Positions 57,531 through 64,000 of a stretch of 64,000 nucleotides of DNA are shown here, in pieces. The position numbers were made by a program, and so were the translations under genes. The DNA is taken from NCBI GenBank assembly GCA_002633005.1, contig NMRA01000638.1:73965-137964 (forward strand), given 5' to 3'. Source of the DNA: Phoronis australis. Taxonomy: Eukaryota > Phoronida > Phoronidae. Numbering within the stretch: the first letter of the stretch is position 1; every line of letters begins with the position of its first letter. The notes below the pieces were generated by a model that worked only from the letters and a program-made list of their open reading frames with translations, had not been told where the DNA came from and did not search any database.

Positions 57531-58135
57531 CATGGTAGGTACATGTTCAAGAAGAGAGCGAATAAAAGAGGTAGGTACATTAGGATTATTACGTTGACTA
57601 AGAAATTTGGTACAGGCTTCTATGTTTAGGAATATTAGTGTATAAGCTTTTACCATCAAGAGTAACTTGGGGGACATTTTAGGTAAATTACAGATGTTTT
57701 TAATTATGTTAAGAAAATGACTGAAGGAAGGGTGGGGACAAATTGCTGGAGATGGTCCTCGGAAAACATAATTTTTTCAGTGGGGCACTTGTTGCTGGCT
57801 ATATTCGGGCGTCCAGGATTACCTTCTTTGTGGATTTTAGGAAGGAGATAAAAGCAACTTGGTTGAGCATCATTAGGAATGAAGTAGTTTTTGGTGTCTT
57901 TGTCGGTGCGACCAAAATGGAAAGCATTCAAAATAGTTTTAGTTATAATACTGATATGCTTTGTGTTGGGGTTATTATCTTAAAGTTTGTAGTATGTTGT
58001 GTCATTAAGTTGCCGGAGAGCCTCGTCAATATATTTCTGCCCTTCCATTATAACAACACCTGATCCCTTATCAGCTGGCTTAATCATGATTTTGTTGTTT
58101 TTAGAAATATTTGTGAGGGCATCTTTTTTTGAAGT
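57530..58135 (-). pseudogene. Penelope-like element: N-terminal RT region and motif A (decayed)
   Basis: Minus-strand frames give NKIMIKPADKGSGVVIM, KYIDEALRQLNDTTYYKL, then CFYLLPKIHKEGNPGRPN and, after frameshifts, a SLYTNIP-type motif A. This is the standard order in Penelope-like RTs and continues at 55,850. It is interrupted on its upstream side by the family-B TIR end at 58,147. Confidence 0.5.
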
Positions 58136-58146
58136 TAGTGATATTA

Positions 58147-58330
58147 CCGTAAACATTCGGGTTAACGTCCTGGGTGGTTACATAGGCGAACCCAAAAATT
58201 CGGGGGTGGGCGGTTAACCAGACATGGGCGCTTAAACGTGAAATTTCAAGAAATCATGGGTGGGCGGTTAACTGAACATGGGCACTTATTATGACAGACA
58301 ACCGCCCTAGGCGATTAATCTTACCTCACA
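58147..58330. mobile_element. Family-B TIR element, single recognisable end
   Basis: It begins CCGTAAACATTCGGGTTAAC after TA, like the element end at 37,971. GGGCGGTTAA and GGGCGCTTAA motifs repeat through the first 170 bp. I could not find the opposite end, so the right limit is uncertain. Confidence 0.5.
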
Positions 58331-59798
58331 TGAGAAAGATCATTGCGAATTCTTCTCTTCATTTCACTATACTTCGCAGACATTGGTGAACATGTTCACT
58401 TGCGTAGCAGACAGTAGATGCACTGTCATTTTAACCCAGTTGTGGTCAAGCACGCGCTGACCGATTTTCCTGTTTGATGAGTGCGCGCGTGCAAGCTTCA
58501 TGTGCTGCAGAAGTCACAGCATAGATTAAATTTATGGCTACAGTCCCAAGTGCTAGCTGTCCAAGTTCTGAGCCAAAGAGCAGTTTTAAATAAGTTGTAA
58601 CATAAGTTTAAAAAACTTAATTCAGATTTGTTTTAGGGGCTTGCGATGCTCATGTTTGGGACTCTGTGACTGAATGAATTGCTAACAAATGGTTTACAGG
58701 CAGCTGTCTTATCCTGACCTCCCAGCGCTGCTCACTTCCCGTAGCGTGAAACTTGTTACGGTACGCAATGATGATCAAAATCGCAGACAAGCGGATACAC
58801 TCGAGGCAGTTGTCAATCAAAACATGGTTACCGCAACGACATTACTCAAGAACAATTATTTGCTTAAGATTTTATTTTAATAAATACTTATGAATTGAAT
58901 GGAGTGCGAGAGAAAATTAGTTCGTACACGCACGGCATCGGTAAAATAATTTGAAGATAAAGCTCCAAATATTCCGGTAACCGCAGCACCCCTGGTTTGC
59001 AACGTGTCCTTACTAGTGCTCGAAAGACGGACAGACTTGATAACCCGACAATTACATTCATCAAAATAGCAAGACTTTGACACCTTTCCGTGAGTTATGG
59101 GAATTTTTGAAAATCTGAGAACTTCCAACCTAAAGCTCATCGGGGGGAGGGGGGGTATTGTGGGGCCATACTTTTTTCAAATGATTGTGGTCATTCCTGG
59201 GTGCTTCCAGTTTAGTCAGGTTGTCTTCATTTTGGGATTCCTGTAGAGGCTCGAACCTGTTACTTTATCTGATGTAAACAATGTCTTTTTTGTTGTAGTT
59301 TTGTTTTTGCTCTTTGGTTTTCCAGTTACTTTCATCCAATTGTCTGTTTTAAAGTCAACTTTATCTTGAATATCTGTAAGGATTGCTTTTTCTCTTAGAA
59401 AACGTGTTGAACATGTGTTTTCTATTGTTTGAAAGAGATCACTATTTGGAGTGCAATAGGTTAAAATGATGGTTGCGGTGCAGAAGTACTATGAACTTCT
59501 TGTCGTTGCTGTTGATATTCTTTGAGGTATATTTAACCCAGCATATGTCGTCACCAACTGTAGTATTGACATAGATGTCCTTATAAAAAACAGCAAAAGT
59601 TGCGAATATTTTGGCTTGAGTGGCCCACGATTTGGTATTACAATTTTTGTTAAGATTCTGAGATCGTCAAAATTTTGAAAATAGTTTTATTGGTCTACTA
59701 TTCATGCTTAAAAAGAGATTTCAGAAATTCGATCCTAGGTAACTAAGGTAATCCGTTTCGCATTTTCAGCATCAGAGGACCAACACTTAAGCACATAC

Positions 59799-59980
59799 CT
59801 TGGGTTTAACGGGTGAGGTACTGCCAGGGTCTAGGAGTCCCAGGCCGACTGCCTCTTCCAGGGTCATTTTCCTGCCAGATGAGGGGTCCATGAACATTCC
59901 TACTTTCTCGTCGATCAAGTTGCGACGAAGAGCTTCTTCCCAAGGCACGCAGATAACCTGCGTCGAAATTTTAATGGCAC
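59799..59980 (-). CDS. MACF1/DST: Spectraplakin exon 3 (plakin repeats)
   Basis: 182 nt, in phase 1 (split Gly) and out phase 0. The acceptor is tttttgtctacag|GTGCCATTAA and the donor CCCAAG|gtatgt, a perfect consensus. It encodes a partial plakin repeat, VPWEEALRRNLIDEKVGMFM, then DPSSGRKMTLEEAVGLGLLD. It ends PGSTSPVKPK. It joins exon 4 in phase 0 and could equally join exon 6 if both giant exons are skipped. Confidence 0.5.
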
Positions 59981-60330
59981 CTGTAGACAAAAATTAGGAA
60001 AACAATGAATGACCAGTTCAAAAGCCTTAGATTATCATGGCAAAGATACAGCAGCCAGACCAACAGCTTGTACTTTAAAGCATATCAAACTGAGGCGTTT
60101 AAAAAACCCTTAATTAGACCAACCTGCTTTGCATTGTAGCATTAAAACTAATCTAAAGTATATCTTTAGTGTAATTAGCATTACAGTATAAATTAACATA
60201 ACACTTTGTCCTTATCATCACTTGTTATTCCATTTTCCGCAATTTACACTTTGTTTTATTCTCTTCACCAAACAATACGTGCATCTCCAACATTTACGGA
60301 ACTCCTCTCGACAAGTTAGGTTCCGTATAC
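59981..60330 (-). other. Intron 2
   Basis: 350 nt, GT-AG, AT-rich. Nothing else recognised. Confidence 0.5.
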
Positions 60331-60556
60331 CTTTGTAGTCACTTGCAGATGGCAATGACGGCTTGATCATGGAAGTGATGGTGGTAGCTGTCAGGACAGG
60401 TGCAGTCAACTGCAGCAGCTCTGCAGCCTTATCAGTGGTGATGATGCCACGCTGCACAGCCTCCTCCACTGTCACAGTTTTGGAACTGGTAGGGTCAGTG
60501 ACAGTGCCAGACTCCGGGTCGAAAAAGCCATGTTGGACTGCTTTAACAATGCTGAT
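60331..60556 (-). CDS. MACF1/DST: Spectraplakin exon 2 (plakin repeats)
   Basis: 226 nt, in phase 0 and out phase 1. The acceptor is gttatttttgcag|ATCAGCATTG and the donor TACAAAG|gtatac. It encodes ISIVKAVQHGFFDPESGTVT, then SKTVTVEEAVQRGIITTDKA: one and a half plakin repeats. A Thr/Leu-rich tail (TAPVLTATTITSM) follows. The open frame continues past the donor into the intron, so ORF-based ends overshoot. Confidence 0.5.
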
Positions 60557-61245
60557 CTGCAAAAATAACAACAGAGCATATGAATATGAAGTTTGTGCAG
60601 CTATATGGGACAGTTGAAACACCACCATGTAAAGACAATAGACTTAAAAAGGCAAATAAAACTCTAGTTATTAATCGACTTAAAAATTTAGAAGCTGATT
60701 TTCTAGAAGAGACATTTTTCCGTGTTAGTTATAATTGTGAATTTGACATGTATTTGTCACCTAGAAAACACAATGTACAACTTACTATTGAACCTGATTT
60801 ACATTAGCAATTCATGCATGCTAGAGGATTATACTAATTAACAAGGACAAAAGTATCTCCAAGGAAACCAAGTACATCACCACAAAAACAGTGCTGTTGC
60901 ACCCACCTTTGATGCCAAAAATAAATAAATCATCAATGGGAGAAATTTTAAAAATCATCTTGAAAGTTCAGCAAGTGATTTATCGACAGAGATTTCTCAA
61001 ACCAAGGACTGACGAGCACGGGCCTATTTTATCAAATGTTGTACTACTATGTATTAGATTTTTCCTTGACACTGTGAAAAAGAAAAGTTGGACAGGTCAT
61101 TTAGTTTGAGACTACCATACATTCCAATTTTTTCTTCACACCAAGACAGCAGAAATGTCTTTGCAGTCTTGCACTACAAATGTCTTAGCTACAAATGGAA
61201 GCACAACCATTAATAAAATGGTTCTAAAATGTTTTAATAAATCAC
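60557..61245 (-). other. Intron 1 of the window
   Basis: 689 nt, GT-AG. No repeat or RNA gene recognised. Confidence 0.5.
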
Positions 61246-61433
61246 CATATTCCCATCTTTGTCGATGATGCCAGAGGTACTCAACAGTTGGTCACACATG
61301 TGTGGACTGATGTAACCTCTCTGCGACGCATCAACTAGAGAAAGCTCATCACCACTTCTTTTGTCTACGAAACGACCAGAGCTTGGATTGAAGACCCCTT
61401 CAGCAATAGCTTTGACCAATGAGTCAGACTCTC
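61246..61433 (-). CDS. MACF1/DST: Spectraplakin exon 1 of the window (first plakin repeat seen)
   Basis: 188 nt, in phase 1 and out phase 0. The acceptor is atactttactccag|GAGAGTCTGAC and the donor GGGAATATG|gtgatt. It encodes SLVKAIAEGVFNPSSGRFVD, then KRSGDELSLVDASQRGYISP and a linker. This is the 5'-most exon found; its upstream neighbour, expected to end the plakin domain, is not in the window. Confidence 0.5.
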
Positions 61434-61745
61434 CTGGAGTAAAGTATGGAAAAAGATAAGTAACCCTAGTTGGCAAAGAAAGACAATGTTGCATAAAATT
61501 TTATCCCTTCTTTACCTCACACAAGTGAATCTCACACAGCAAATTGTTACTTAAACGAAAATCATAGTAAGGTATAAAAATATTACTTGATGTGAGACTG
61601 CAAAAGTTTTGGAAAACCAAAAATCTTCAGAGTCAAAGTAAGAAGTTTCAGACACTGCATATAAGCTTCACACATAACACAAATAAGGAAATGTAGACCC
61701 GCCTTATTTCAAGACTCAATTCTTCAAATGCAAAATCAAAACAAA

Positions 61746-62985
61746 ATTGTACAAGAGCAATGATGAGCGTTGAAATGCGGCCACAAATGCACTGCAAACA
61801 GTGTGCTCCTAGGCTGTTTATTTGCATCATAAAAATGGCCACTAGATAGTGCAAAATATTTCGAATCCATCAAAAAAACTGGAAAATGTCACCGTTTTTT
61901 AACACAAATGGAAAAAATTAAATTGCCACTAGGGGACAAAGGTTCATTGGATCAGTCTGAAAGTTGTTGTTTTCCGTCGTTGCCAACGTCATATAAATAC
62001 ACTTGCTAAATTTAATAAACATTCTGAAGAGGGCTTAGGAGATATAGCTAAGGGCTCAAAAACTGCCACTAGGATGCGCCACTGTAGTTGAAGTCGTCAT
62101 AAAAAACCATCGTCAACCGTCCTCTTCATAGTAAGAACATACATGCCAATTTTCACAATCATCCTCAGAGTGGTTCAGTTGATGGAGGGAAGGATGCAAA
62201 AAAAACAGACTCAAAAACAATAAAAATGGCCACTAGGTGGCGCAAAATATCTTGAATCCACCCGAAAATGGGAGGATAGTGTCAACTCATTAATAGATGC
62301 CTATGTGCCAAATTTTACAGGACCTTTGAAGATACAGCAGTAAATGTAAAAATAATAAAATTGCCTCTAGGATGCACACCTGTAGTCCGATCTTTCCGAA
62401 AGTTGTCGTCTGTTGTCAACTTCATATAAACACATTTGCTACATTTAATAAAGATCCTGCAGAGCGTTTAGGAGGTACAGCCATTGACGCAAAAACAAGC
62501 AAAACTACCACTAGGAGGTGCCACAGTAGTCAAAGTCATCGCAAAATCATCGTCAACCGTCCTTTTTGTAGTAAGAACATACATGCCAATTTTCGCAATC
62601 ATCCTTAGAGTGGTTTGGTTGCCAGAGGGGCGGACGCCAAAAAACAGACTCGAAAATAATAAAAATGGCCACTTGATGGCGCAAAATGCCTCAAATCCAT
62701 TGGAAAATGAGAAGACAGCGTTACCTCATTAATACATGCCTATGTGCCAAATTTCATGAAAATCCGTTGAGGACCTTTGTAGAGTCAAAAGTAAAAAAAC
62801 TAAAATTGCCACTACGGGGCACAGCGATATTCAGGTCCGTCCATAACTCTTCACCCTCTGTCGTCAACTCCATAGGAACACACCTGTCAAATTTCAATAC
62901 GATCCTGCAAGGGGTATAGGAGATACAGCTGCAGACGGCCAGACAGAGATTACCGCAATATGCACCCACATACAAATATGAGGGC
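61746..62985 (+). repeat. CCACTAGG-family dispersed repeat, complete copy
   Basis: Internal ~440-bp periodicity: related motifs at about 62,064 and 62,507 (C type), 62,230 and 62,668 (A type), 62,361 and 62,808 (B type). A perfect CTCF-like CCACTAGGTGGCGC lies at 62,230-62,243. The head GTTGAAATGCGGCCACAAAT and the tail GCACCCACATACAAATATGA match the other copies. Non-coding, class unknown. Confidence 0.5.
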
Positions 62986-63056
62986 GCATAAGAAGAATGG
63001 CCATAATAAACATCCCAACACCAGTCTCATTATAAATGTTACTATTTGATTAATAC

Positions 63057-63293
63057 CAGAGCTTGGAATGACCAATGCAAAACAGAGGAAATTTTTTCAG
63101 GTCATTTATCGTTCTACGAATAGGCTTGTGTCACATAAATAAATTTTTGTTGTAAAACAAACATTTTTGCATGAAAAAAGTAAAAATAATGATAAAAAAG
63201 AGACGAAAAAAAGAAGAAACTGGAAATCAAATATTAGGAAATCAAAACCACAAAAGAGGAAATTCTCTTAAAAGAGGAAAATTTCAAGCCCTG
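63057..63293. mobile_element. CAGGGCTTGGAA MITE, copy 3 (237 bp), 6-bp target duplication
   Basis: It starts CAGAGCTTGGAATGACCAAT and ends GAAAATTTCAAGCCCTG. TAATAC flanks it exactly on both sides (63,051-63,056 and 63,294-63,299). The same family as 24,221-24,723, reduced to its ends and an AT-rich core. Confidence 0.5.
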
Positions 63294-64000
63294 TAATACT
63301 CTGTAGAACCACAAGATTTGTGTATGGTGCATTTTATGCAAATTGTCAAGTTGTGCAAGTTAAAGCTGCATTTTGCATGGATTAACTGGCTACACTCATC
63401 AAACCAGTCTCATACATACCATGATAGATTTCTACTACAACTAGAGTTACAAGCAATACGTACAAGCATTATTCTTAAATTTGTAATTTTAGGCTTGGCT
63501 AACTCAGATAAACCACAATGCATTTGCTTAAGCCACTGAACACATGCACGGTGTTCAAATTTGCAACTTTAGTGTTGGCCAGCCCCAATAAACCCTGAAG
63601 CGTTTTCTCCAGTTGAAGATGGTATATATTTCTGGTTTGTAATGGAAATAGCATCCTAACATAGTAAGGAATATTATTATAGCAAAAGGCCCAATTTGAT
63701 TACCATGATAACAAGTAGCAGGCTATGTTATAGTAATGAAAATAACAGTGAATTTAAACAGGCTTGACATGTTTCAATTAAATCACCATCCTCAGAAGCA
63801 AAAACAGAAGACTTACACGGGACCGTACATATGCTTTCATAGTTTCACATCCTTTGTTTACAAGGTGTGTCTCATTGAAGTCCTTATCTCAAAGGGCAAT
63901 CTAGTTCAAAAACTTAAAAATACATGCCAAATCAAGTAATATGTAACATGGCATAATGTTCACATCTTCTCTGTTATCAAACTAAAAGTCTTTTTGAACA

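Larger units (their letters stand above)
54184..59798 (-). other. Intron 3 (5.6 kb) with Penelope-like element
   Basis: GT-AG, phase 0-0. It is dominated by a broken Penelope-like element (about 54,600-58,135), itself interrupted at ~55,850-57,530, and by a family-B TIR end at 58,147. 54,200-54,600 and 58,350-59,780 are AT-rich; minus-strand reading segments around 59.2-59.5 kb look like decayed element protein, but I cannot name them. Confidence 0.5.
666..61433 (-). other. MACF1/DST: Spectraplakin gene (MACF1/dystonin/shot family), partial, 27 exons
   Basis: Gene-level entry. Spectraplakins are giant cytolinkers that tie actin to microtubules and sometimes intermediate filaments at adhesions and along axons. 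The order plakin repeats, then a spectrin-repeat rod (not a plectin or desmoplakin coiled coil) identifies the family. Every intron joined here is GT-AG and every junction matches in phase: exon 1 ends phase 0, exon 2 phase 1, exons 3-10 phase 0, 11 and 12 phase 1, 13 phase 0, 14 and 15 phase 1, 16 and 17 phase 0, 18 phase 1, 19-25 phase 0, 26 phase 1, 27 phase 0. About 17.6 kb is coding. The 5' part (CH domains, plakin domain, SH3) and 3' part (remaining rod, EF hands, GAR) lie outside. Whether it corresponds to MACF1 or DST cannot be said, because invertebrates usually keep a single pre-duplication gene. Confidence 0.5.
61434..64000 (-). other. Upstream intron (partial)
   Basis: It contains a complete CCACTAGG-family repeat (61,746-62,985) and a CAGGGCTTGG MITE (63,057-63,293). 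63,300-64,000 is AT-rich with nothing recognised; no exon with plakin or spectrin features is visible. Confidence 0.5.

Noticed and set aside
59160-59660. N-terminal part of the Penelope-like protein
   Set aside because: Minus-strand segments are readable, but I could not match them to any known Penelope-like motif; left unassigned.

Overview
This window is animal genomic DNA. It is AT-rich, intron-rich and full of repeats, and a single protein-coding gene is read on the minus strand across almost all of it. The gene is a spectraplakin, the invertebrate counterpart of vertebrate MACF1 and dystonin (DST) and of fly shot: tens of plakin (plectin-type) repeats followed by a long spectrin-repeat rod. 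I could join 27 consecutive exons (two of them present twice because of the assembly) by canonical GT-AG splice sites with matching codon phase at every junction. They give about 17.6 kb of coding sequence, roughly 5,880 codons. Both ends lie outside the window: the actin-binding CH domains and plakin domain should be beyond 64,000, and the last spectrin repeats, EF hands and GAR domain below position 1.

Layout in transcript order (high to low coordinates). Three small exons at 61.4-59.8 kb encode the first plakin repeats. Two giant exons (46,669-54,183, 2,505 codons; 41,961-45,821, 1,287 codons) encode about 62 and 35 more. A 10.8-kb intron follows. Exons 6-27 (31.2-0.67 kb) encode about 17 spectrin repeats, interrupted once by a Ser/Arg/Pro-rich linker exon. 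Exons 4 and 5 are both phase 0-0, so skipping either or both keeps the frame, as expected for a cassette that makes isoforms with and without plakin repeats. Several real exons (8,441-8,591; 16,288-16,443; 5,419-5,532) contain no long open frame starting at a Met and are easily missed.

The introns hold a dense, nested set of mobile elements: a Penelope-like retroelement remnant with RT and GIY-YIG parts; a Kolobok-like transposon with TTAA flanks and a broken THAP domain; a second such copy carrying two nested insertions; paired terminal-inverted-repeat elements with TA flanks; short elements with 6-bp target duplications; a tRNA-derived SINE-like piece; and three copies of a ~1.2-kb repeat built of ~440-bp units studded with CTCF-like CCACTAGGKGGC motifs. 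Two places where a single N separates near-identical copies (797 bp and 336 bp) look like unmerged allelic contig ends that falsely duplicate one exon each.

The repeat content and gene structure suggest a marine invertebrate, perhaps a deuterostome such as an echinoderm, hemichordate or cephalochordate, but I cannot name the species. I see no bacterial-type system, CRISPR array or second host gene. [Form note: the original answer gave no confidence for any feature; every 0.5 is a placeholder required by the schema, not an estimate.]
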